Positions 53,875 to 64,000 of a stretch of 64,000 nt of DNA are shown here, one piece after another. A model generated the notes under the pieces. The model did not search any database. It saw only the letters and a program-made list of their open reading frames with translations, and had not been told where the DNA came from. The stretch spans positions 3,984,273-4,048,272 of the forward strand of contig JAJHZJ010000419.1 of the NCBI GenBank assembly GCA_023548195.1, written 5' to 3'. The position numbers and the translations under genes are program-made. Within the stretch, counting starts at the first letter, position 1, and each line of letters opens with the position of its first letter. This stretch comes from Bettongia penicillata ogilbyi (taxonomy: Eukaryota; Chordata; Mammalia; Diprotodontia; Potoroidae).

Positions 53875-54130
53875 AAGTAGCCAGCAAGCATTTATTAAGC
53901 CTTTGTGACATGCCAAACACTGCTATGAGTTGGGAATTCAAAAAAATGTTGCAAACCAGTTCCTGCCTTCAAAGAGTTTGCATTTTAATAGACTGTGGGG
54001 CAGAAAACATGTAAATAACTAGGTAGTTACATACAGAGTAAATGGAAGGTAATCTCAGATGTGAAAGCACTAGCAAAAGTTTGCCTTGAGAAGGCATGGT
54101 TGGAGATGTTTTGATGAGTGGACCTTAGAG
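53875..54130 (-). mobile_element. L2 3' end, inverted
   Basis: 'aagcatttattaagcctttg', 'ccagttcctgccttcaaaga', 'gtaaataactaggtagttac', in reverse-complement L2 order. Confidence 0.75.
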
Positions 54131-55305
54131 TGGTAACTCCAACAGGTATTTCTTACCCCAGGACCCTGATTCATGATTATGGAGGTTTGGTGGTCCCTGT
54201 TCATATACCATTAGGAATGTGCAATGATAATCAATGTACCTACTTCATTCTAAGATGAGGAGTTTTTCCATCTTGACTCAGACTAGGTAGAAAAGTACTG
54301 CAATGTTATATTTAGACACAGAATGTGGTATGAGCTGGCAGACATGGTTATTCAGCTGATTTTGCTATTTTTTAAAAAAATTTTATAAGGTGGGGTTATT
54401 TTTTAATATTTTAAAATATTTTTTCACTATTTTAAAAAATCATAAGGTGGAGTCATTATCAGGGTGGTAGGTATTGGGAAAGTAATTGGATGTGAGAAGA
54501 AAAGTATTTAATAAAACTTTTAAGGAATCAAAACACAGATTGACTGGGCACATCTAGCAATGATTGACCTGTTTCACCTGTACTTTCAATATTGTTTAAA
54601 AATGTTTTTAATAGGAACTCTTAGTGCTGTCAAAAACACTTTTAAGAACAAATGTGGTTTAGGTAGAATTTATAATATTTGGCACTTGATTGAATATACA
54701 TAGTGAGAATGATTTAAACTTATTTTTTGACCTCTTTGGGATGATATCAGCACTTTCCTTATGCAGCTTTCTGGTATTCCCTGACTCAGCTTCCTCCAAG
54801 AAACCCTGACTGGCCTCAGTTTCCAGGTGATAAATGTAGTCAGGGCTTCTCAGACTTGGGGATGCCTGAAACCACACTAGTTGTCCTAACATGATGACAG
54901 ATAGTTGCCCTACTGTGATGATCAGATAAGTTTCCAGATAAACATGAGTGATCTATCCATGCTTTGTTATGGCAGAGGAAACTTCTTCCTTTGTTAAATG
55001 TTCAGTGACTTGAACAGTGACTTTTGTCGCAACCTCACACCTGAACTAAGAAGGCGCTGAGGTTATGGTCATACATACATACTACTTAACCTTATCTCCC
55101 CCAAATATATTCTGGCTTTGATTACTTTTACTTTAGTAGCCCATATTTAAGGGTGCTGCAAGCTTCTGAGCCTCATTCAGAGAGAAGTATGTCACCTCCA
55201 CTTATCCTTTAGCTCCTGAGCATTGTGCTTGGGTGTCTGGGTCTAGAAAAATGGAAGGAAGAGATTGGTTTGAAACCTGGAATTTGCACCAGCATTTAAA
55301 ATTAT
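54131..55305. other. Unassigned sequence, 1.2 kb
   Basis: No repeat recognised. The minus-strand frame 54659-54892 shows no known domain. Confidence 0.4.
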
Positions 55306-55307
55306 GT

Positions 55308-55548
55308 TACAGAGTATGTAGGTGTCACAGTGTAAGAGACTGACATCAGAAAGACTCATCCTCCTGAGTTCAAATCTGGCCTCAGACACTTACTAGCCAT
55401 ATGACTCTGGGAAAGTCACTTCATTTGTCTCAATTTCCTCAACTGTAAAATGAGTTGGAGAGCAAAAGGGCAAACTACTCCATTATCTTTGCCAAGAAAA
55501 TCACAAAGGGGGTCACAAGGAGTCAGATACAACTCAACAACCTACCAA
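55308..55548 (+). mobile_element. Mar1-type SINE, full length
   Basis: 'gtaggtgtcacagtgtaaga', 'ctgagttcaaatctggcctc', 'agacacttactagccatatg', 'tatctttgccaagaaaatca', tail 'gtcagatacaactcaacaac'. One of the best-preserved copies here. Confidence 0.9.
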
Positions 55549-56220
55549 ATATGGCTTATCCAGATGTCTGAAAATTCAATTGTTTTCTGTTTAACTTTGG
55601 AAAAGAAAAACAAAAGAATCACTCATTGAAGCCATTTGGGTTTAACCTTCAGAGTTTTTAGAGCACTAAGAAAATGTCTACATTTTGCCTAAGTCTTTTC
55701 CTTAATTTAAACCCCTGTGTATTTGACTGAAATTATAATGAAGGGGAACACCTGATTTTTCTCCTCACAGATAAAAGAGAAACCTATTCAAAATGGTAAT
55801 AGCATAGAAAAGCTAGAGAAATAACCAAACAATTGATGTTGACTAGAATTATAACTGAAATATAATTAGGGACAAAATTACCTTAAAACCAAGATTTTGT
55901 TCTAAGTGCCCAGCAAAACATACCTTTTTTACATAGGATTTTCTTCCCTGGAGTGATTTAACAAGCTCTAGAAGAATACCACTCTAGTTTAGTGTTCATA
56001 AGAAGTCCTTCTGAAATATACTTGTATTTATATATATCCCAAGTGGTGTTGCCAGAGGGAGTGAATACACACATGTACATTTCCTGAAGCATTATTTGTT
56101 TCTGTCCCTCACAAACAACTTCCCCAAGGACCCTCTAAGGCTGCTTCAGTAGCAGAAATACAGCTGGGAATATTTCCCTCTTCGTTCTAGGAGTAAGAAA
56201 AGCAATAAAGCTACAAATAA
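55549..56220. other. Unassigned sequence
   Basis: Nothing recognised. Confidence 0.35.
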
Positions 56221-56221
56221 T

Positions 56222-56365
56222 AACAGTTCACTTTTCTCACATTTATATAGTGCTGTCTTTGCAGCATGGTGTAGTGGAAAGAATGATAGACTTGGTATCA
56301 GAAGACCTAGACTCAAGTCTGGCCCTAACAGTTGCTAGTTACTTGCTGTCCTGGGCCAAGTCTGA
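56222..56365 (+). mobile_element. MIR-type SINE, 5' half
   Basis: 'gcatggtgtagtggaaagaa', 'gaagacctagactcaagtct', then lost. Confidence 0.7.
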
Positions 56366-56815
56366 CTTGGGCCTATCTAGTGGTTCAGGTTTGGGAATGG
56401 AACAATGTGAGGTCAGATGATTTAACATCTAACAAAATGAGGTTTATTTAAGGAAATGAAGTTCATATAACAATAATAGTTCAAGGAGATGCAGCAAAAA
56501 TGTCAAAATGATTAAAATAGCTGCACCTTCCCTCCTTTTGAATTTACCATTGGACTTGCCAGTTAGAAGCTTGAGGAGTTCCTGACTCCTTATGGGTTTG
56601 GCTTTTGTATTTAGGTGACCCAAAGCTATATAAAGGGGAAAAATTTTAGTCTCCTGTATCATGTAAGTCTCCAACATAGTTTCATGATCTTTTTTTGTGG
56701 GGGAGGGGAGAAGGTAGAAATAAAAAAAAAGAAACTAGCCTAGCTTATGTGACAGGGATAAAAGATGTTATTCATATCATGTAACTCATGGTCAACTTAT
56801 TAAATAATGGTCATG
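56366..56815. other. Unassigned sequence
   Basis: Nothing recognised. The minus-strand frame 56444-56677 has no known domain. Confidence 0.35.
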
Positions 56816-56817
56816 AC

Positions 56818-57068
56818 AACAGACAGGTAAAAAAGTTTTAAGTTTTCAAAGTACTTTACATACATTATGAATCTCATTTGAACCTCATAATGACCATTTT
56901 AGGTAGATAATGCAGATATTATTTCTTTTGTTTTTGCCAATTTAGAAATGGGGGTTCAGAAAGAATAAACACCTGTTTTGTGGTTACCCACCTAGTAAGT
57001 GGCAGAGATGGAATTTGAATTCTGATCTTCCTGACTACCAGTATAGAAGTTTTAACAGCTACCTCTTA
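56818..57068 (-). mobile_element. CORE-SINE
   Basis: 'ttcaaagtactttacataca', 'tttagaaatgggggttcaga', 'cacctagtaagtggcagaga', 'tgatcttcctgactaccagt'. Confidence 0.75.
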
Positions 57069-57123
57069 GAGTCTCATGTGAAGAGTACTTTGTAAATCTG
57101 AAAATGATACATCAATGTGAGTT

Positions 57124-57125
57124 AC

Positions 57126-57163
<38 letters not shown>
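57124..57163. repeat. (ATC)n trinucleotide microsatellite, about 13 units
   Basis: A pure CAT/ATC run. Confidence 0.97.
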
Positions 57164-57164
<1 letters not shown>

Positions 57165-57167
57165 TTC

Positions 57168-57238
57168 CATCTACCTTATAAGCACAGTGTTATGTACATA
57201 ATAGGTGCTTAATAAATATTTGTTTAGCTGAATTGGCA
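57168..57238 (+). mobile_element. L2 3' terminus
   Basis: 'acataataggtgcttaataa' and 'atatttgtttagctga'. Confidence 0.7.
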
Positions 57239-57244
57239 AGAGCA

Positions 57245-57395
57245 TATGCCTGAAAATATTCTTCCCTACCTTTGCACCCTTGGATAAGTCAGTTCAACTT
57301 TTTGGATCTTCATTTTTTCTTTTGTATAGCAATCTGACATGGTTAGATTAGGTGATCTTTAAGATTTCTTTTTATTCTCAATTCTAAGCTATTTT
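57245..57395 (+). mobile_element. MIR-type SINE, degraded
   Basis: 'cacccttggataagtcagtt', 'ggttagattaggtgatcttt'. Confidence 0.55.
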
Positions 57396-57825
57396 TTATT
57401 GTGCTTCCCTCTTTTCATTATGTAATATGTTACCTGTGAACATTCTAAAGCAGCTCACACAAGCAAATCTACTTTTGGCTATAGATACTTACATAACAAT
57501 TTAGAAGTTTTTCTTGACAGTTTTTCAGCATTTTAAAAATTGTGTTAGGAAATACAAAAGGTGTCCTATTTGAAGAAAATTATTAACAAATTATAAGATG
57601 TCTTGATTAATTTGAAATTCTTTTTAATGTATTTTGAAGCTGTGACAACTTCTCACATTATTTTGAATGAATAATTTTGCATATTAAAAATCATTCTATT
57701 TACTAATTTTCTTTTGATTATATACCTAGTCACCATAATTTATATGTAGGAGAATTTTGAAATAGAACTGGACTTCATATGTGGTCTCTTCTATTCTAGG
57801 AACTTACATTTTTAGAGAATATATG
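57396..57825. other. Unassigned AT-rich sequence
   Basis: Nothing recognised. Confidence 0.35.
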
Positions 57826-57827
57826 TT

Positions 57828-58265
57828 GTCCTGATTTCCAAAAGTGGCTAAAGTCTTACCAGTTCAGGTAAATGTGCTTGACTTCTACCTCTGATATAAA
57901 TCTTGAATGTACCATAAAAGGGATGATTTTTATGAACATTTAGAAAAGGAAGTAATGATTACTTTTAAAAAACTTTTTAAAAAACAGCATGACATCATCA
58001 AAAACAGGTTACACCAGCTAATCTCATTTTCCTTTACAATGGGGTTGGTAGACTTAGATCAAAGAATTATTATAGCTATAGTACCTGTGGATTTCAACAA
58101 AGTATTTGACAAAGTCTCTCATGCAGTCCTCTTAGAGCAGTCGAGATATAGTTAGGTAGATTTGGAAGTATATCAAACCAGATCTAAATAGTTCTTTAAT
58201 AGTTTAATGTCAAGTCTGACCATAGTTCCTGGATAAAGAAATGTAAAAAGTTATTGGATGACATA
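57828..58265 (+). mobile_element. L3/CR1 LINE, RT-domain part (segment 1 of a split element)
   Basis: An 82-residue open stretch (57907-58155) contains QHDIIKNRL, LISFSFTM, and VPVDFNKVFDKVSHAVLLE. The last matches RT motif A of CR1/L3 elements (D-FSKAFDKVSH), so the first catalytic Asp is present. It continues as 'agttaggtagatttggaagt' to 'agtttaatgtcaagtctgac', and picks up again near 61095. Frame damaged; not functional. Confidence 0.8.
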
Positions 58266-58497
58266 TTAATCTCAAGATTTAATAAGTAAGTCCTTACAAT
58301 ACTTAATATATCCTTATCTTCCTGTGGGTGTCTCCTCTACCCCTGTTTTAAGGGTTGAGCCTCGCACCAGTACTCTCTTACTTCAGGTTTGATTTGGAGA
58401 TGAAAAGAGACAATTGTTAGACACTGAACAGTTAACAAAAGTTTACTTTGCCTTGACAAAGATATGTAATGAGGTTACAGTGATATTTAACTTTTAA

Positions 58498-58675
58498 AGA
58501 CATGGGCCAGGAAGACCTAAGGTTAAGTACCATCTCTGATACACATTGACTGTGTGACCTTGGCCAAAGTAAACTTCTCAGTTCACAGGAAATTCTTTAA
58601 GATTGTAAGTTGCAATATGAATGTGGATCTACATTAGGGAGAGGAATTTTCTCAAAGGGAAGTTCCTTTTTGTAA
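58498..58675 (+). mobile_element. MIR-like SINE with a distinctive 3' half (copy 3 of 3)
   Basis: 'aggaagacctaaggttaagt', 'gactgtgtgaccttggccaa', 'taagattgtaagttgcaata', 'gagaggaattttctcaaagg'. Inserted within the split L3 interval. Confidence 0.7.
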
Positions 58676-59108
58676 TTTTAAAAATATTTATAGAAATCTA
58701 TTTTCTCTTCCTCTATTCTCCATCTCATTGGGATAAAAAAGGGGGAAGAGACCATCAAAATCCTTGTAACAAATATGCATTGTGTAGCAAAACAAATACC
58801 CTCATTGGCTGTGTTGAACTTCATTTTGTGCTCTGAGACCACCAGCTCTCTGTTAGGAATTAGAAAGGATGCTTCATCATTAAACCACTGGTTTGATAAA
58901 AAGCCTTTATGTATTTTGATGTTATTTGTTATTGTATAAATAATTTTCCTGGTTTTACTACATTTTTGATCAGTCTATATGTCTTCAAAATTGTTTTTAT
59001 AATAATCATGTTGTAGTACAAATTGCTTTTTAAATTCTGCTCAATTCACTTTGCATCATTTTGGACAAATCTTTCTATGCCTTTTTGAAAGCGTCTTTCC
59101 CCTTATTT
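58676..59108. other. Unassigned sequence
   Basis: 58900-59120 has T-rich phrases ('actttgcatcattttggaca') that weakly resemble L1 3' UTR on the minus strand. Not called. Confidence 0.3.
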
Positions 59109-59109
59109 C

Positions 59110-60235
59110 TTTTGGTATAGTAGGTGAAGCTTAAAGAAAGCTATGGAAGCCAGGAGGCAGAGATGAGGAGGGTGAATACTCCAGGTATGTAGAACAGTCA
59201 GTTAACCAGCTTGAAAGGCTTGAAGTGGAGAGTTGAAGTCTTGTTTTGGGAATGGCAAGGAAGTCAGGATCATTGAATCTCAGAAGAGGTAGGGAGATAA
59301 GGAGGGGAGAGTAAGGTGAAGAAAGACTGTATAGGGCAAGAGACAGGTCATGAACAAAATAGAGTATTTTATATCTGATCTGGGAGGTCATATGGAGGAA
59401 CTGGAGGGTTGTTTTGGAGTGGTTGACATGGTAGCCTTGAATTTTAGGAAGACCATTTTAGCAGCCGAGTTAAGGATGGACTGAGTGGGGAGAGATTTGT
59501 GACAGGAAGATTAATTGTCAAGCTACTGCAAATAGGCTATGGATAAGGTGATGAGGGCCTGCACCAGGCTGGTGACTATGTTAGAGAAGAGAAAGGAACT
59601 CATGGAAAGATGTTATGAAAGTAAAATTGATAGGATTGGCAACAGATCAGATTTAGGAGATGAGAGTGAAGAATAAAAAATAATATCATATAATAAATGT
59701 TATGAAGAAAAAAAAGAAAACATCTATATTCTGTAAATTTCCAGAAGATGTCTGTCACTCTAAAATTCCTAGTAGGATTTGGACAGTGATACAGGTCATT
59801 GACAGGAAAAAAGTGATCCAAAGGAAAGGAACAGTTTTGGAAAAGGATCAAAATTTCAATTTTGGATATGTTGAGTTCAAGGTGTGTGACATCCAGATTG
59901 GGAGTGTTCTGTAAACAGTTGGAAATATGAGTTTAAAAGCTTGGGGAAAAGGTCATGGTTGGAGATAGGATATAGGATACGTAGTTATCTCTGTTGAGAT
60001 AACAGTTGAAGTAGCAAAATGAAATGAAATGCCAAGAGATAGATAACAGTTTGGAAGACAGAACTTTAGAAAACATTGGCATTAAATGGGGGGAGGAAAG
60101 AAAATAGATCCAGAAAAGGAAGGGCTACTGAGGTAGTAGGAGAATCAGAAGAATGTAGTTTGTTTGAGGCCAAAGGAGAATAGTGTATTCTCAGGCAAGG
60201 AGTGGTTAACACTATATGGCTGCTGAAATTTTGTG
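59110..60235 (-). mobile_element. L2 LINE, long inverted fragment
   Basis: Reverse-complement L2 order throughout: 'gccaggaggcagagatgagg', 'ggaagaccattttagcagcc', 'gatgagggcctgcaccaggc', 'ttggcaacagatcagattta', 'ggatatgttgagttcaaggt', 'gacatccagattgggagtgt'. It spans the ORF2 C-terminus and upstream sequence. Open frames at 59131-59391 and 59600-59851 belong to it. It lies inside the split L3. Confidence 0.8.
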
Positions 60236-60630
60236 ATGTATGAGGATTCAGAAAAGTATTTGGATTTGGCTATTCTTGGTCATTTTAAAATGTAGCTACA
60301 TAAGAAGAAATATAAAGTTATAGTTAATGTAGCTTAGAAGATTTCATTGTTCAATGAGAGAGTACACAATAATTTTCATCAATGTTTCATGCTTATATTG
60401 TTATATTTATAATTAATATCCTTCAAATGTCTTTATTCCACATTTTCCTTCTTTCTAAAGAGAAGGTATATAGCAGGAGTACTAGGAATTCTCCCACATT
60501 CACAATTTTTTCCTGAAAACTTTGTAATACAAGAATAGGAGGGAACAGAACTTGTTAAAGTTCTTTGATATACATGAGTTAGGTAGGGATAGTTAACACA
60601 TGGAAATCTTTTCATTAATTGAAATTTCAA
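60236..60630. other. Unassigned sequence
   Basis: Nothing recognised. Confidence 0.35.
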
Positions 60631-60631
60631 T

Positions 60632-60815
60632 CAAATAATGAATCAATAAACATTTATTAATTGCTTGCTCTGTGCCAGGTATTGGGCTAAGTGCTAGGGA
60701 TACAAATAGAAAAGTAAGAAAATCCATCATTCTGTCAACAAACTCATATTCTAACGGAAAAGACACCAAGTGAAGTGGAAAGATCTCATATGCCTTAGGG
60801 TATAGAAGCAAAGCA
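60632..60815 (-). mobile_element. L2 3' end, inverted
   Basis: 'aatcaataaacatttattaa', 'tgctctgtgccaggtattgg', 'gtgctagggatacaaataga'. A separate copy from the one at 59.1-60.2 kb, since its 3' end lies to the right of that copy's body. Confidence 0.85.
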
Positions 60816-60994
60816 GATGGTAATGCCTTTTCATTAATGGAATTTTCACTGATAAAATTTTATTAGACTCAGATGTTGAACCACTGGACAGCACTAAGGA
60901 ATTTAGTGACAAGTCTTCTTTTCTGGGTTTTCAGTAGCTTTGACCATAGGGGTATTTACCAGGCTGTACCATGACAAGGGTTGGAATAGTTTTT

Positions 60995-61625
60995 AAAATT
61001 ATCAAAATTACTAGAACACAAAAAACAAGTTCATTTTGATGGAGTGATAGGGTGGTGGTAGAGGTGAGAAAGATCTAAAATCATATGATGTCTTGATTGT
61101 AGCACAAAGATCTCCAGTGGAGTACTCCGAAGTTATTCTCCCTTGCCCTTTACTGTTTTAATTATCTGTCATTGATATGGAGAAAAAAAATATATATCTT
61201 TATCAAATTTTTAGTTTTCAAAAACGTCAGAAGGCTAGTTACAGTTGGATGACCAAGTTATGATCTTGCATTACCAACAAACCAGAATGTTGAGTCAATG
61301 CAGATCAAATTTTAATAGGGCTGAATGTAAATTCCTACACTTGAGCTCAAAAACTTAACTGGACAGCTATAGGAAAGGGAAAGATGGTTAGACAATTCTA
61401 TATATAAAAAGGATGTAGTTTTGGTGACTGCAACCTCAATATGAGTTGGTATAATATGGTGGCAAAAACATTAAGATTTTGACATCATTAATAGAAGACC
61501 TAGTAACTGTGACTAGAGAGCTGACTTCTTTTACTCTTCTCTAGTTAGTTCATGTCACAAATAATGCATTCAGTTCTAGCCATAATATTTTGTGAAGGAT
61601 AAATTGAAGCAGGCCCTTAAGATTC
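60995..61625 (+). mobile_element. L3/CR1 LINE, mid-to-3' part (segment 2 of a split element)
   Basis: 'atctccagtggagtactccg' (the GVP-G box), 'agatcaaattttaatagggc', 'gtaaattcctacacttgagc', 'gactgcaacctcaatatgag', 'atgcattcagttctagccat', 'gaaggataaattgaagcagg'. This follows on from where segment 1 stops, in consensus order. Confidence 0.8.
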
Positions 61626-61637
61626 CATTATACCTAT

Positions 61638-61712
61638 CTATCATTTATCTATCTACACACATATATTTGCACATACAAGCATTTGTTAATGTATATATGT
61701 ATACACACATAT
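61638..61712. repeat. (CTAT)n / CA-TA rich patch
   Basis: 'ctatctatcatttatctatc' followed by 'tacacacatatat'. Confidence 0.75.
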
Positions 61713-62850
61713 GTTGAATTCTTTGAATTCTAGAAATCATGAGCAATACACCTTGAATCTTGCATGACTTAAGACAAGCCATGTATCCTCTGAAAGTCTT
61801 TGTTTATTTACTTAGAGAATTACTGAGTTTGTTTTTAAACACGTTACAAAGGGACTGTTCTTTTTAATCTTTAGAGACCAAAGTCAGACTTTAATATAGT
61901 ACTACTTCATGTAAAGGTTAGAACTTTAAAAGGTTAAAAAAAGTGTTTTGTTCATTTAATTATTTTTTAAAATGCAGGTTCAGAGCTAAGACAACCTAGG
62001 CAGATTATTTTAAACCTTCAAGGCATGGGTGGGTGTGGGGGTGGTATGAAGTTAGAGAATGAACACTACCTGTTGAAATAGAGGAGGGATTTGAAGATAC
62101 ATGCAGATACTGTTTGCCATGCTGGTGGCACTAAGCATTGATACTAGATGAGGGGAAATGTTCAGCGTTAGATCAAAACTCAGACTAAGAGGAAACCTTA
62201 CCTCATTTCCAAATTTCTTCCCTTCTCTCCTTCCCTGACTTCCTCGTTTTTACTTCCTCTGACTTTTTGTATTGCTACTAGAAGGAAAGAATCAGACATA
62301 GAGGTTGGCAGGGAAACACTGCAAGGCTTCTCCCTGGGTTTTGTGGGAAATAGCAGAAGGCAGTTTCAGATAAGGGTATTAACTAAGGTGTTAGGGTAAA
62401 CATCTAATTAGAGACTTGCTGCTCAAACAAAACTGGACCAAAAAGTGTGGGCTCTAAATTCTGAAGAGGCTGAACCATCTATCCCCAGAGATGTTTTTGG
62501 CTGAAGGGGTTGTTTAAATCCATCAGAAGGAAGGAACCAGGGGAAGAAGGTTGCTTGAAAATGAATTGTTCCTGTTTCGAATATCAGTCATTTTATTTTT
62601 TTGACAAATTGTCTCTAAAATTTTATTTTTGCCTTTCATATCTATTAATAACTGGGTATAAAAGGTATGAAGTTATTTTTTAAATAAATAGTTTAGCTGC
62701 CTAAGAAAATTAAGTATTTTCTTCAAATCTCACTCAGAATGGGATCTGTATTGCTAAAATTGAAGCTTGTTTTCTAATGTAAGCTTGTTTAAATTTCCTT
62801 CCAGGTTCCCAGGGTCTTAGAGTTTGAGGGGATTTGTCACTGTAGTTAAA
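61713..62850. other. Unassigned sequence, 1.1 kb
   Basis: No repeat recognised. G-rich patch at 62025-62045 ('gggtgggtgtgggggtggta'). Confidence 0.4.
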
Positions 62851-62852
<2 letters not shown>

Positions 62853-62923
<71 letters not shown>

Positions 62924-62926
62924 TAT
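62853..62926. repeat. (TA)n microsatellite, 32 pure units plus a TA-rich tail
   Basis: Uninterrupted TA from 62853 to 62916, then one phase slip and five further AT units. Self-complementary and therefore cruciform-prone. Open frames crossing it on both strands are artefacts. Confidence 0.98.
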
Positions 62927-63134
62927 GTAATGAAAACAGAAGATGTCAGGAAATCTGCAAATTTCCAGGGAAGGTCCATTTTGGCTATGTTTATGACACT
63001 AAATTAATTTTTGGACAGAAAATTTCCCTTCAGTCTGACTGACCAGATCTCTTTAAAGGCTGTTTCTAGGAAAGTTGCCTCTTCTTATTATGCTTTTTGT
63101 TTTCACAATTTTTTCCCACTGTGGTATGTGCCTT

Positions 63135-64000
63135 TGAAAAAGAGGAGCAAGAAAGCAAAATTACTTTCTGATGAGGCTTTACAAACAGTTGAGAAAAGAA
63201 GAAAAGTGAAAGGTAAAGGAGAAAGGGAAATATACACCCAATTGAATTCAGAATTTCAGAGAATAGCAAGGAGAGATAAGAAAATTTTCTTAAATGAGCA
63301 ATGCAATGAAATAGAAGAAACAATGGCATGGGAAAGACAAGAGATTTCTTCAAGAAGATTAGAGATATCAAGGAAACATTGATATATAAATAAATAAAAG
63401 ACAAAAATGAGAGGAACTTGAAAGAAGCAGAAAAGATTAAAAAAGAGGTATAAGAATACAAAAAGAAGTATTTAAGAAAGATTTTAATATCAGTGATAAT
63501 CATGATGGTGTAGTTACTGATCTAGAGCCACATATCCTGGAGAATGAAGTCAAGTGGGTCTTAGGAAGTACTGCTAACAATAAGGTTAGTGGCGGTGATG
63601 GAATTCTAACTGAGTTATTTAAAATCATAAAAGATAATGTTAAAGTCCTGCACTCAATATGCCAGCAAATTCAGAAAACTTAACAGTGGCGACTAAATTG
63701 GAAAGGATTAGTTTGTGTCCCAATCCTAAAGAAGTATAATGGCGAGAAATGTTCAAATTACTGAAGGAATGTGCTCATTTCACATGCCAGAAAGGTTATG
63801 CATAGGATTCTGTAGACTAGACTTCAGCAATAAGTGAAGCAAAAATTACTAGAAGAGCAAGTTGTTCAGAGGCAGAGGAACTAGAGACCATATTGCCAAC
63901 CTTTGCCTGTTTATAGAGAAAGCAAAGGAGTTTCAGAAAAACAAAATACTTCTACACTGACTACCCTACTGCCTTTGACTGCGTGGAATGCAACAAAATG
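63135..64000 (+). mobile_element. RTE/BovB-clade LINE, partial at window edge
   Basis: The open stretch to 63382 reads KKAKLLSDEALQ, YTQLNSEFQRIARRDKK, FLNEQCNEIEE, the conserved linker between endonuclease and RT of RTE elements. After frameshifts come VTDLEPHILENEVKW, NNKVSGGDGILTELFK (about 63510-63625), VPILKKYNGEKCSNY, then FRGRGTRDHIANL (about 63863-63901) and RT motif A as AFDCVE (63971-63988). At least three stops or frameshifts intervene. The endonuclease lies further left and is not recognisable; the rest of RT lies beyond the window. Same clade as the presumed driver of the Mar1-type SINEs. Confidence 0.85.

Noticed and set aside
62734..63042. ORFs with long Ile-Tyr repeats
   Set aside because: Translation of the (TA)n tract.
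63066..63503. Minus-strand ORF of 145 residues
   Set aside because: Antisense shadow of the RTE linker coding region; Phe/Leu/Ser-rich, no motif.

Overview
No functional host protein-coding gene, tRNA, rRNA or CRISPR array can be supported in this window. It is an AT-rich vertebrate intergenic (or deep intronic) stretch built almost entirely from old retrotransposon copies and simple repeats. The repeat mix points to a marsupial. L2 and L3/CR1 LINE relics sit beside L1 elements with a long inter-ORF spacer, ORF1-only 'half-L1' (HAL1-type) copies, an RTE/BovB-clade LINE, tRNA/RTE hybrid SINEs of the Mar1 type, CORE/MIR-type SINEs, and a SINE containing a conserved 'ttgtttgtccttc' segment. Family names come from recognising consensus features by eye, not from a database search, and the species cannot be fixed.

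Layout. 0.3-2.5 kb: two L2 copies head-to-tail, the first still encoding the RT active-site box. 2.7-5.4 kb: a long HAL1-type element. 5.7-11.1 kb: scattered SINEs, an inverted L2 and about 2.5 kb of unassigned DNA. 11.3-13.0 kb: two L1 3' ends in tandem, the first interrupted by a SINE. 13.1-13.8 kb: SINE fragments, including a small segment flanked by a 13-bp direct repeat that copies a SINE 3.2 kb away. 14.5-15.3 kb: an L3 3' end split by an insertion carrying a SINE. 16.6-20.3 kb: two internally deleted L1s tail to tail. 20.6-27.2 kb: SINEs, L2 and L3 pieces and a pair of LTR-like repeats. 27.4-30.2 kb: a second copy of the internally deleted L1 design seen at 18-20 kb. 31.5-34.4 kb: LTR-like or unassigned sequence. 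34.5-38.2 kb: an L1 with a truncated endonuclease abutting a HAL1. 39.6-41.3 kb: LTR-like sequence carrying SINEs. 42.3-45.2 kb: an L1 lacking nearly all of ORF2. 47.0-47.9 kb: a younger L1 insertion with apparent target-site duplications, truncated at its 3' end. 48.6-50.4 kb: an L2 split by an LTR candidate. 51.6-57.4 kb: L1, LTR, L3, SINE and L2 pieces. 57.8-61.6 kb: one L3 element split by later insertions. 62.85 kb: a long (TA)n tract. 63.1 kb to the end: an RTE LINE reaching RT motif A at the window edge.

The families interlock. L1 copies supply ORF1, endonuclease and C-terminal ORF2 relics; HAL1-type copies keep ORF1 but no RT; Mar1-type SINEs end in an RTE-like tail, consistent with mobilisation by an RTE of the type at the right edge. 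No element here encodes a complete set of retrotransposition functions. I found no new biological system. The best leads are the two small insertions that do not look like textbook target-primed retrotransposition (13.6 kb and 47.0 kb) and the repeated deletion architecture of the L1-derived pair at 18 and 28 kb.
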